From contig JAHIVH010000081.1 of assembly GCA_018816735.1 (NCBI GenBank), positions 62,001 through 126,000 of the forward strand: a stretch of DNA of 64,000 bases. The letters run 5' to 3'. This document shows, piece after piece, positions 28,651 through 36,754 of this stretch (its first letter is position 1; each line of letters opens with the position of its first letter). Made by a program: the position numbers and the translations under genes. The notes under the pieces are model-generated. The model worked only from the letters and a program-made list of their open reading frames with translations. It was not told where the DNA came from and ran no database searches. Source of the DNA: Pseudomonadota bacterium. Its GTDB lineage: Bacteria; Desulfobacterota; Desulfobacteria; Desulfobacterales; JAHIVH01.

Positions 28651-29910
28651 TTATGATAAAAAACCCCATATGGTAAATATGATGAATGAAAAAATTGATG
28701 TTTTTACCAGCAAAATGTATAGAGGACGTTTTTCAGGATCTCTGGGCCCTTTTTTATCAATCACCGGCAGAAATACCAAGACAAGATAAATGGCAAGCAG
28801 TGAGAGGAGCCCTGTAAATTCTGAAGGCATGATTTTCAATACCTGATAGGGACCCATAAAATACCAGTCCGGTTTGATACGATCCGGTGTGATAAAAGGA
28901 TCTGCGGGTATTTTGTCTTCTATGAGCATGCCATGAAAAAAGAATACGCCTGCAAATAGAATCATGATTGTAACCACAGTCGCTGACATCCGGTGGAGCA
29001 TATTGTGGGGGAAAATAGGCTCTGTTTTCATGGGGCCGGACTGGGATTTCAGTGTAATGGATTGGGTCGGGCACTTATCAAGGCAGAGACGGCAGGCATT
29101 GCAGAGTCCGCCATCAACTTCGGGCATTGATTTGCTGCCGGTACCCGACATCATGCGTATGGCCGAAAACGGACATATCCTTTCGCATACGCCGCACCCG
29201 ACACATGTTTCAGGGTTGATTCCGGCGATCATCTCCGGCGGAGCCGCCACGCCGGTCTGCCAGACTTTCTTGATGTGATACCACATGAAAACAATTATCC
29301 CTGCAGGGAGAAAGATGATATGAAGCATGTAAAAAATGGAAAGGGTCGGCCCGGCCACTTCTTTGCCACCTCTCAGGAGATAAACAATCAAATCACCTGC
29401 AAGGGGTACCGTCCGGATAGCCTCAGTTCCAATGACGCAGGCCCAGTAGGATTGTTGCGACCACGGCAACAGGTATCCTGAAAATCCGGTAACCAGCATA
29501 AGCGTCATCAGAACAGAACCTGTATACCATTGATTCTTCCTTGGCCCTCTGTGGGCACTGACATACATAATTCTGAACATGTGGATGAAAAGAACAAGAA
29601 CAATCAATTTGGCATTGATTGTATGAAGATTGACAAACAAGAATCCGTTCGGGATTTCATTTTTTATGGCAATGACAGATTCAAAGGCTTTTAAAGGATT
29701 CGGAGAATAGTAAAAAAGAAGGAGAAGCCCGGTTACCACCTGAATGAGAATAAGAAAAACCGATATCGTGCCTGTATAGGACAGAACATCCCAAAATCTG
29801 TCCGGAGCAACAGTGGCATCATTTAAAACGCTATGTTTGAGTTCATCTGATTTCCGGATATTATTTTTAAATCCATCAACCAGCCGGGTTGGGAAAAATC
29901 TGTTCATCAT
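28651..29910 (-). CDS. Cytochrome b (b6-type) with inserted 2x[4Fe-4S] ferredoxin domain
   Basis: The protein has 419 residues. The first four helices form the dihaem cytochrome b core: His pairs lie 14 apart (LHTINAKLIVLVLFIH) and 15 apart (HIIFLPAGIIVFMWYH), the b6-type spacing. A ferredoxin unit follows, CVGCGVCERICPFSAI and CNACRLCLDKCPTQSI, and then a subunit-IV-like part with three helices and PDWYFMGPYQVLK, equivalent to the Qo-site PEWY. In cytochrome b topology the loop after helix D is cytoplasmic, so the ferredoxin domain should face the cytoplasm beside the quinone-reduction site. No Cys occurs before helix C, so a covalent haem cn as in b6f is unlikely. It is coupled to the Rieske and multihaem cytochrome genes. 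Confidence 0.9.
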   Translation of the reverse strand: MMNRFFPTRLVDGFKNNIRKSDELKHSVLNDATVAPDRFWDVLSYTGTISVFLILIQVVTGLLLLFYYSPNPLKAFESVIAIKNEIPNGFLFVNLHTINAKLIVLVLFIHMFRIMYVSAHRGPRKNQWYTGSVLMTLMLVTGFSGYLLPWSQQSYWACVIGTEAIRTVPLAGDLIVYLLRGGKEVAGPTLSIFYMLHIIFLPAGIIVFMWYHIKKVWQTGVAAPPEMIAGINPETCVGCGVCERICPFSAIRMMSGTGSKSMPEVDGGLCNACRLCLDKCPTQSITLKSQSGPMKTEPIFPHNMLHRMSATVVTIMILFAGVFFFHGMLIEDKIPADPFITPDRIKPDWYFMGPYQVLKIMPSEFTGLLSLLAIYLVLVFLPVIDKKGPRDPEKRPLYILLVKTSIFSFIIFTIWGFLS

Positions 29911-29939
29911 TCGCCTTACGTTGATTTTTTTTCAAGTCC

Positions 29940-30455
29940 TCAGGCAACCATTATTTTCACAAACGTTCCTGAAACTTCTGTTTTATATTCCTTGATAGCT
30001 GCGGGTGGCGGACCGGCAACCACTTCACCATCTTCATTATATATCCCTCCATGGCAGGGACAGATAAAACGCTTGCCTGACGGGTCCCATTTGACCAGAC
30101 AGCCAAGGTGTGTACAGGTGGCATTAAATATCCGGTAATTATCCCCACGGTTTACAGCGATTACAGGTATATCTGAAAGCGACATGAATGCAGATTCACC
30201 GTCTGGCAGTTTACTCAGGTCAATCTCAAAATGGCCATCTGATGTTTTAACAGGGAGGAAGGCATTATTTTTTCTTTTTGCCCTGTTTGTTTCCGCATCA
30301 AAAATACCTGCATAGCCTCTCTTTGATTGAATGTGAATTTGCTTTGGTGAAAAATAATGGATGACAGAATATAAAAGGCTACCTGATCCAATGGTGAAAA
30401 GGGCGGCAATTGTTTTTTTAATAAATGTTCGTCGTTCGTCTGTTTTCGATTCCAT
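29940..30455 (-). CDS. Rieske [2Fe-2S] protein of a bc-type quinol oxidoreductase
   Basis: Start chosen at 30455 (MESKTDERR), 8 nt after GGGAG; earlier ATGs at 30461 and 30488 are possible. The 171-residue protein has a Tat signal-anchor (ERRTFIKKTIAALFTIGSG) and then the Rieske fold. Ligand motifs CTHLGC and CPCHGG bind the [2Fe-2S] cluster through two Cys and two His. It should take the first electron from menaquinol at the Qo site of the adjacent cytochrome b and swing to the multihaem cytochrome. It is the first gene of the five-gene operon 30455-25513. Confidence 0.92.
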   Translation of the reverse strand: MESKTDERRTFIKKTIAALFTIGSGSLLYSVIHYFSPKQIHIQSKRGYAGIFDAETNRAKRKNNAFLPVKTSDGHFEIDLSKLPDGESAFMSLSDIPVIAVNRGDNYRIFNATCTHLGCLVKWDPSGKRFICPCHGGIYNEDGEVVAGPPPAAIKEYKTEVSGTFVKIMVA

Positions 30456-30508
30456 CTGCATTTTCTCCCAAATCGAAAAGGCATGCATGTTTGTTTTTAA
30501 TTATGTCG

Positions 30509-30549
30509 ATAGTCGACTATATACAATAATATCTGGGACCGTTTGTCAA
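30509..30549 (-). promoter_or_regulatory. Promoter and palindromic operator of the Rieske operon
   Basis: On the minus strand TTGACA (30549-30544) and TTGTAT (30526-30521) are spaced 17 bp. Directly next to the -10 box lies the 12-bp perfect palindrome ATAGTCGACTAT (30509-30520), well placed to be an operator for a repressor near the transcription start. The cognate regulator is not identifiable here. Confidence 0.45.
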
Positions 30550-30588
30550 TAAAAATATTAACAGGATTTTATAATTTGACACAAAAGC

Positions 30589-30612
30589 GGGTTTTGTCGC
30601 AAATTTCGTAAC
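30589..30612. repeat. Probable surviving IS6-type terminal inverted repeat
   Basis: GGTTTTGTCGCAAATTTCGT resembles the GGNNCTGTNGCAAA ends of IS6-family elements. It lies about 30 bp beyond the C-terminal end of the transposase remnant. I found no matching opposite end, consistent with a truncated element. Confidence 0.4.
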
Positions 30613-30641
30613 AAGGCCGAATTTCGCCTCAGTTCCTGAAA

Positions 30642-30967
30642 TTATGCGGCCAGCGAGTAAAATATTTCTGCCGGAGTCTGGACAGAATTATTCCCGTTTT
30701 CCATCTGGCCTTTCCGGATCATCCGGACAAGCTCAATCCCCCTGAGCGTCACGCTCGCCGAATAAAATTCCTTGAATCCGAGCATGGGCCTTGTAATTCG
30801 CTTGATTCCGCGATGGCAATTGTTACACCACATTATTCAGATACTTCACTTGCCGAATTTCAATATCGGTGCTGTTCTCTTTATCCACAGCCCTGTACAA
30901 ATAGCACCATTCTCCTTTTACCTTTATATATGTCTCATCCATACGCCAGCCGGTTCCGATTTCCTGA
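30642..30967 (-). pseudogene. IS6-family transposase remnant
   Basis: On the minus strand TGWRMDETYIKVKGEWCYLY and RAVDKENST match the first catalytic block of IS6/IS26-type DDE transposases. After an abrupt join the sequence continues DIEIRQVKYLNNVV, then a TAA and a one-base frame change, then HRGIKRITRPMLGFKEF and GIELVRMIRKGQM, the normal C-terminus. About 75 residues containing the second Asp are missing, as is the whole N-terminal domain. The nonsense codon stands where the family has a conserved Glu (VVEQDHR). The element is clearly dead. Confidence 0.82.
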
Positions 30968-31074
30968 AGAGACAGACGCGCTTGTCAGGTCAGAAGACTT
31001 TTTAAATGCAAAAAGTAGTTGTCCCGATGAAAATTCTAAGGAGAAACCGCCATGTACCGTCTATTCCATTTTAA

Positions 31075-31330
31075 ACGTATACCGGCATGGTCGTTCAGTC
31101 TGGCACACTTATGGAAAACGTCCGGGTCTATCTCTTCACCGAAACCGGCAGTTACCTTTCTGTCTATGGCAATACGGACGTATCGGGAAAGACATCCTTT
31201 ATCATTCCTGCAGGAAACTAAAAATTCCGCGCAGATTATGATGGGGAAAAATACTGGACGCTTCCGACGTCCATCCCCTCCGGAGAAACCACACCGGTTC
31301 TGATCGAACTCTCCTCCCAACCGGCGGTAA
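31075..31330 (+). pseudogene. Broken fragment of a surface-protein repeat domain
   Basis: In one frame the strand reads YTGMVVQSGTLMENVRVYLF, TETGSYLSVYGNTD, SFIIPAGN, a TAA at 31219-31221, KFRADYDGEKYW and SIPSGETTPVLIELSS. This is the pattern of carboxypeptidase-regulatory-like beta-sandwich repeats in large bacterial surface proteins (NVxVYLFxExGSYLG, NYKFRADYxGxxxWS). The stop replaces an expected Tyr. There is no start codon or partner domain, so only one decayed repeat remains. The gaps on both sides (30613-30641 and 31331-31654) contain no gene I can see. Confidence 0.6.
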
Positions 31331-31654
31331 TTGGGAATACTAAAAGGCCGATCTTAAACCAGTTCCGTCACCTGAAACAAAAACCCTATTGGGGTTGTGA
31401 GGTGTGCCGATTTGTGCATTGCAATATTTTTATTTGACAATAAACTACATCTATTATACGTGAGTTTATCAAGCAAGACCCTGTAAGCCTATTTTTGAAA
31501 AGGCATTGATGCATCTCACACCGTAAAGTCGGACTATTTTAGAACAGAATAACCCAATGAATACTGCGCCTGTTTATTTGTTACATAAATTATTAAGAGG
31601 CAGATATATTCATATTTGCCACGATCATATTAACCCATATTTTAGGAGAGAAAA

Positions 31655-32179
31655 ATGCAGAACATGATGAATGATATATTGAAAAATGTTGATGCAATGA
31701 AGGCTTTTGATTTCACTAAAAATCTTGACATATTCAAAGACATGAACGCATCTAAAATCGGTTTACAAATCCTCGGTTTTCAAAAAAATGCTTTTAACAC
31801 TACTTACAATACGCTTTTGAAAATTCAGGAACAATCTGAAAAAATTGTCGATTCATTTGTAACGAGCAACGCAGCCATCCCAGACCAAGGGCGCAAGTTT
31901 CTTGATGAATGGCGACAGGCTTTTAGAAATGGTCAGAATGAATTTAAAAAATCAATCGATGACAGTTTCGTCAAAGTCGAGTCCTTTTTTTCTGGCGAAA
32001 TTGAATCACCAAAATCCAAATCAAATGATGACCAGCAGGTAAAGGTTTCTGAGCCCAAAAAAATGGAGAGTGACCTAAAAAGAGAATTAAGCAAGAGTAA
32101 TCTGCAAGCTGATGAACCGAAAAAAGAGACCAATGAAAAAGATAAACCCATAAAAGATCAGGTTAAAAAAAATAAGTAA
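31655..32179 (+). CDS. Phasin-like PHA granule protein with Lys-rich tail
   Basis: The protein has 174 residues and is preceded by TAGGAGAG. The first ~110 residues are amphipathic helix (LGFQKNAFNTTYNTLLKIQE, QGRKFLDEWRQAFRNGQNEF), the pattern of phasins that coat polyhydroxyalkanoate granules. The last ~55 residues are rich in Lys, Glu and Ser with no hydrophobic core, like the basic tails of PhaF-type phasins that can touch DNA. A second, shorter phasin-like gene and PHA synthase are at 60809 and 61240. This gene stands alone beside the decayed IS region. Confidence 0.65.
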   Translation: MQNMMNDILKNVDAMKAFDFTKNLDIFKDMNASKIGLQILGFQKNAFNTTYNTLLKIQEQSEKIVDSFVTSNAAIPDQGRKFLDEWRQAFRNGQNEFKKSIDDSFVKVESFFSGEIESPKSKSNDDQQVKVSEPKKMESDLKRELSKSNLQADEPKKETNEKDKPIKDQVKKNK

Positions 32180-32195
32180 AACAGACTACTGAAAA

Positions 32196-32266
32196 ACTCG
32201 GAATAAATACCCAATGTGAACCAAAAGGCACCACCAGATTGCGGCCAGGGCTTTTTTATTCCGAGT
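32196..32266. repeat. 12-bp inverted repeat in the 32180-32502 gap
   Basis: ACTCGGAATAAA (32196-32207) and TTTATTCCGAGT (32255-32266) are perfect inverted repeats separated by 47 bp, beginning 16 bp after the phasin stop. It could fold as a long-loop transcript end or be the scar of a small element. The remainder of the 323-bp gap shows no convincing gene; a 70-codon frame at 32277 has no ribosome site or recognisable content. Confidence 0.45.
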
Positions 32267-32502
32267 CACTAAACATATGCGTTTGCCTTTTTATTCTTCT
32301 TTTTTGCCCAATGAAAACATAAAACATCACAGCGATTTTATGCAATATAACTTCGTTATGTACAAAACCTTGTATTCCGGCCCCTCCCTATGGAATGATG
32401 ATGGCTATGCCAACTTGAGTGAGACGACGGGGGCGGGAACTGAAAATACGAACAAACAGCCTGTAGGAACGTTTTATAAAGCCCTCTGATACAAGGAGAG
32501 AG

Positions 32503-32964
32503 ATGGTTATGATGACACGTGTAAGCAAATACCGCAGGACAAGATTCATTGCCGCCTTTTTTTCTTATTTGTGTTTTTATTTCATGATACCCTTTGCATA
32601 TGCCGGGGATAAGATATCGTTTGTCGCCAATAAGGATGTCTCTGTAAATTCATTAACCAGCACGGACATAAAAAATATTTTTATTGGAAAAAAATCAGAA
32701 TGGGATGATGGCCGGAGAATTATTTTTGCCGTGCTGAAAAATGAAGACACCCATGTCGCTTTTTTAAAAAAATACATCAAGAAAAGTCCGGATCAGTTTA
32801 AAAATTATTGGCGGAACATGCTTTTTTCAGGCAAAGGCATGCTTCCGCCAACTTTTGTCACAGATGCGGAGGTCATCGACTTTGTAACCAAAACAAGTGG
32901 TGCCATCGGATATGTCGTTCAGGGCTCTAAAGGTGATGTAAAAGTACTTACCATTTCAGATTAG
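32503..32964 (+). CDS. Small PstS-like periplasmic binding-domain protein
   Basis: The protein has 153 residues with an N-terminal signal peptide ending near PFAYAGDK. The mature part (VANKDVSVNSLTSTDIKNIF, IGKKSEWDDGRRI, TSGAIGYVVQG) matches the short PBP-like domain related to phosphate-binding PstS, usually 130-150 residues long in these bacteria. AAGGAGAG precedes the start; ATGs at 32509 and 32512 are alternatives. The porin gene begins 31 bp later, so the pair may form a ligand-binding/outer-membrane uptake unit. No ABC permease is adjacent, so transport by itself is not implied. Confidence 0.72.
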   Translation: MVMMTRVSKYRRTRFIAAFFSYLCFYFMIPFAYAGDKISFVANKDVSVNSLTSTDIKNIFIGKKSEWDDGRRIIFAVLKNEDTHVAFLKKYIKKSPDQFKNYWRNMLFSGKGMLPPTFVTDAEVIDFVTKTSGAIGYVVQGSKGDVKVLTISD

Positions 32965-32995
32965 ATTGAGACGGCAAATAACACCAGGGGGTATT

Positions 32996-34219
32996 ATGAA
33001 AAAAATATACGTGAAAATGATAATGGTTCTGGCAGGGTTGATGATTACAGGGAATATTTATGCAAATGATACTGTTCAAATTCATGGTTTCATGTCCCAG
33101 GGGTATCTGAAATCAGATGGCAACAACTATCTGGCAGAATCAAAAGACGGTTCATTTCAGTTCAATGAGATGGGACTTAATTTTAAAATGCAAGCCACAG
33201 ACAAGCTGCAGATAGGCATGCAGTTTTTTGCACGGGACATGGGCCCAATAGGGAATGATGAGATCGTGCTCGACTGGGCCTTTGCGGATTACAAATTCAA
33301 GGACTATTTGGGCCTACGGGCCGGGAAAATTAAGTCACCGATAGGTTTCTACCATGAAACCCGGGATGTCGACATCCTCCGGACGAGCATCCTTCTTCCT
33401 TCAGCTGTTTATGATGAAAATTTAAGGGATTCGGCGAATGCCATTCATGGGGTGGGTATATATGGTGACGTCACAACAGATTTTTTAGGTAATTTTACCT
33501 ATCAGGCGCTTGTCGGGACACAAAATATCAGCACGGATGGCGGAACGGCAAAGTATATATCGCAGACATTGTTTGATATTCAGCATGTGGGACTTGATAG
33601 CATATTGGCCTATTCGCTTCAGTGGGTCGATCCATCCAGCCATTTGAGGATAGGCGGCACCTGCTTCTTTACGGAAATAGAAGCAGATGGCGTGACTCAA
33701 AACAAGAAAAAATGGGACGGTATATCGGGGGGGCTCTTTGAGGTGCCTGAAGGGACGGCTATGGATAACAGAACAAGAAATATTGAAGAATATATTGGAT
33801 CAATCGAATTCACATGGAATGACTTGCTCGTTGCCTATGAGTATAAAGTTTTAAAAACAACAGGTATTTTCAATATTTATTTCCCCGAGTTCACAATTAC
33901 CAGTTTGGCGCCACTAGATATACTTGGTTATTATGGCTTGGTTTCATATCGGTTTTTGCCATTTTTTGAAGCAGGCATTTACTACGGCGAATTTTTTGTG
34001 GATGCCAATGACAGGGATGGCAGTAAGCGTGAGGTCGATTATCTTTCCTGGCAGAAAGATTTTGCTGTTTCCTTGAAATTCGATATCAATGACAACTGGA
34101 TTATAAAGCTCGAAACCCATTATTTCGATGGGGCAGCAAATCTGAATCTGGAGCTTAATCCTGGCACCAATGCTAAATATTGGTGGCTATATGCAGCAAA
34201 GGTCAGTTACGTTTTTTAA
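32996..34219 (+). CDS. Outer-membrane porin-like beta-barrel protein
   Basis: Start chosen at 32996 (MKKIYVKM) after a GGGGG ribosome site rather than the longer frame from 32966. The 407-residue product has a signal peptide ending near NIYANDT and then alternating beta-strand sequence: VQIHGFMSQGYLKSD at the beginning of the barrel, YLGLRAGKIKSPIGFYHE in the middle, and a final strand WLYAAKVSYVF with the terminal Phe needed for BAM insertion. It resembles deltaproteobacterial porins with unknown solute. Confidence 0.75.
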   Translation: MKKIYVKMIMVLAGLMITGNIYANDTVQIHGFMSQGYLKSDGNNYLAESKDGSFQFNEMGLNFKMQATDKLQIGMQFFARDMGPIGNDEIVLDWAFADYKFKDYLGLRAGKIKSPIGFYHETRDVDILRTSILLPSAVYDENLRDSANAIHGVGIYGDVTTDFLGNFTYQALVGTQNISTDGGTAKYISQTLFDIQHVGLDSILAYSLQWVDPSSHLRIGGTCFFTEIEADGVTQNKKKWDGISGGLFEVPEGTAMDNRTRNIEEYIGSIEFTWNDLLVAYEYKVLKTTGIFNIYFPEFTITSLAPLDILGYYGLVSYRFLPFFEAGIYYGEFFVDANDRDGSKREVDYLSWQKDFAVSLKFDINDNWIIKLETHYFDGAANLNLELNPGTNAKYWWLYAAKVSYVF

Positions 34220-34618
34220 AAAAATATTTGACTGACCATGCATCGGATTCGGAAATGCCAACATCATCAATAATTGTATAAAAACAGATATATACAAAAT
34301 AATAACCCCTCAAATAATATGTTTCAAAACAGCGTTTTTATTTCATAAAAATATATTTCAATTCAAGTCTAATAAATACTTGACTCACAAGTTATACCTA
34401 CAGTATCGTTTTCTAAATCGAACATTCGTTTCAAATATAAACATGAATTATTTTCCGTATTTTTAGATAAAATGCGATGCATGAAAATGGTCGCTGACAG
34501 GTCATGGTTCATTTTTCCTGGTGCAGGCCAACATATGGGGAAAATGGTCCTCTGATTTGGTTAGAGACTTTTTTCATTCAGCAGTTAAACGGCATTTTTT
34601 TATGAAGGAGAGGTTGAT
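34220..34618. other. Non-coding AT-rich region upstream of the tandem lipoprotein genes
   Basis: I see no gene in these 399 bp. A weak TTGACT...TATCGT pair near 34380-34410 could be a promoter but the spacing is 18 bp. The ribosome site AAGGAGAGG at 34605-34613 belongs to the next gene. Confidence 0.5.
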
Positions 34619-36514
34619 ATGAAAGGCATTTTTAAAAATAGTTTTACAGGGATCATGATAATGGTGGTGGTGATGTCTCTGAACGGTTTTACCGGTTGCG
34701 ACCTGACAAAGGATGCGCCACCCGTCCCCGAACCGGTTAAGGAACGTGCTGCACTTGATTTTACGCAGGCAGACGTGGATGCACTAGTGTCCATGACCCA
34801 GGAAAAGATATTTTTGCCCGCGCCGACCGACAATGGCGACCCGCCTGAAGAGTGTGATTATGTGCATTTCCTGAGATTCAAGTTAAAAGATATTGACTAT
34901 GATCCTGAAGTTCCTTCCACAATGAACAATGTGGATGCATTCCTTTTGGTTGTACCGGGCATTCTCGAAGGCGCAAACGGATTTGAATATTTTGCGCGCA
35001 ATCTGATCTATACTGCGAAAGTGTATAATAATCTCAATCTTGAAGTCTATGCCATGGACAGGCGGGCGAACTGTCTTGAAGACACATCTGCCGAACCCTA
35101 TATCGAACAGATCTATTATGATGGCACCTACAATGGCCAGACCTTTGAAACCATGGATGAAAAGCACGATGCCATTGTGGATCTGGCATTGGGATACTAT
35201 TATTATGGCGAAACATTGCCCAATGGTAAAAAATTTGCCGGATTCCTCAAAAATAAAGATGTGCCCTATCTTTCGGATTTTGGTCTGAAGATGAATACGG
35301 AAAGCATGTTCAAAATCGCCATGACCATGGTTCCTGATTTGGAAGCAAGGCAAAAGAAACTGTTTGTGGGCGGACACTCCATGGGTGGCATGCATACAGC
35401 AGTCTTCGCCGGATGGGATCTGGATGGTGATCTTGCTACACTGGATGATGCCGGCTATATGAATTGCGCAGGATTGTACGCTCTCGATTCTTCGGTTGCG
35501 GCCTATGAAACGATTCGTGATCCGCTGACCAGTGAACTGCCGATTTCGACCATTGCTCTTTTGGATGCCATGGATGAATACACGTACCTTCAGATCGTGG
35601 ATGCGATTCGAAAAGAATGGCTGCCGCCACTTTTACCTTTCCCGTTCTTTGATGCCGAAGTGATGGCCACCACGGAAATGATCGGATATCTGGGTGACTG
35701 GTTTCCGGATCATGAAGCCACCGCTCTTGACGAGATTCCAATGAGCAGTAATCTCAAAGCCACGCTTCAGGTATTGCATTCACGAACACTCAGTCAGTTT
35801 ATCAATGCGAAACCGACAATAAAAGACTTCCGGTATACCAATGAGGCACTGATCGGGGCCTTTTTTGATGATAATTTTGTGCCTGTGGGCATGATTCAGA
35901 CCAGCATGGGGTTCCTGAAAGGTGGCCCGGTGGTTCAAAAAGATTTTCCGTTGCCGTCGGATTTTTCAAAAGCCAATCCTGAGCTGGCAGATAGCATGGG
36001 CATGATGGTGTCTTCGAAAAATATGTTCATCCCTGCAGATGAGGGCGCTGTGGATAAAGAAGGGAACGGGCCGTTATATTCCTGGGCGGATTTTGATGAG
36101 ATCGGGAATGCGGAAGAGCCCGATTTTCAGGATGTCTTTGGCAACATGACTTACACCACCATGGAAAATGAGATTTCCGACATTCATGATTTTGCACGGG
36201 CGTTGCATCAAGGCCCGTCCAATCTGGTTGAATGGTATTTCCCGTTACGTCCGGTGATTGACATGAATACGATTGGTGCATCATGGGCGCATAAGTACGG
36301 GATGAATTATTTCTATGGCGATATGGCCGGTCAAATGCCGATGATCGAACTCGTTCAGGCAAAAGAAGGCGTTTCCGATACAGACGTGAGAAGACAAATC
36401 AAGGGAGCGAACCATATGGACCCTATGTTCATGTCGGCTAATACGTCTTCGCATCGTGAGAATGAAGTCATGCAGCCGTTGATCGATTTCATCATCGAAA
36501 ATAAGGGGGAGTGA
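34619..36514 (+). CDS. Lipoprotein alpha/beta-hydrolase, copy 1 of a tandem pair
   Basis: The protein has 631 residues. A signal peptide ends in the lipobox-like GFTGCDLTKD, so the protein should be lipid-anchored outside the cytoplasm. The hydrolase core has VPGILEGANGFEYFARN, YAMDRRANCLED and the nucleophile elbow FVGGHSMGGMHTAV (Ser at the centre). Near the end GANHMDPMFM supplies the likely catalytic His. The long middle section with several Asp-rich stretches is extra to simple esterases. It is followed after 234 bp by a close paralogue with nearly colinear sequence. The substrate, probably an ester or lipid, is unknown. Confidence 0.8.
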   Translation: MKGIFKNSFTGIMIMVVVMSLNGFTGCDLTKDAPPVPEPVKERAALDFTQADVDALVSMTQEKIFLPAPTDNGDPPEECDYVHFLRFKLKDIDYDPEVPSTMNNVDAFLLVVPGILEGANGFEYFARNLIYTAKVYNNLNLEVYAMDRRANCLEDTSAEPYIEQIYYDGTYNGQTFETMDEKHDAIVDLALGYYYYGETLPNGKKFAGFLKNKDVPYLSDFGLKMNTESMFKIAMTMVPDLEARQKKLFVGGHSMGGMHTAVFAGWDLDGDLATLDDAGYMNCAGLYALDSSVAAYETIRDPLTSELPISTIALLDAMDEYTYLQIVDAIRKEWLPPLLPFPFFDAEVMATTEMIGYLGDWFPDHEATALDEIPMSSNLKATLQVLHSRTLSQFINAKPTIKDFRYTNEALIGAFFDDNFVPVGMIQTSMGFLKGGPVVQKDFPLPSDFSKANPELADSMGMMVSSKNMFIPADEGAVDKEGNGPLYSWADFDEIGNAEEPDFQDVFGNMTYTTMENEISDIHDFARALHQGPSNLVEWYFPLRPVIDMNTIGASWAHKYGMNYFYGDMAGQMPMIELVQAKEGVSDTDVRRQIKGANHMDPMFMSANTSSHRENEVMQPLIDFIIENKGE

Positions 36515-36754
36515 ATGTAATAGGATGATAGGGGGGCTGCTTTTAAAAAAAGCCTTCTATTTTAGCCAGTTACAAGACGTTTCCTTTACTGCCCGCTCTT
36601 TTGAAAGGCGATAGGTACCTTGGCAGGGCTGATGGAAGTAATATATCATTTTAAGGATAATTATTTTTTTGCCAGACAACGATTTCGGGCAAAAAGGGAA
36701 CGGCTTGCAACTGGCTCAACCTATCGATTCATAATTTTTTAAGGAGAGATGATT

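Noticed and set aside
31052-31303. 83-codon plus-strand frame in the decayed IS strip
   Set aside because: It is the out-of-frame shadow of the surface-protein fragment, whose correct frame is one base different and carries a stop.
32277-32489. 70-codon plus-strand frame after the phasin gene
   Set aside because: No Shine-Dalgarno and no recognisable sequence; overlaps an otherwise non-coding gap.
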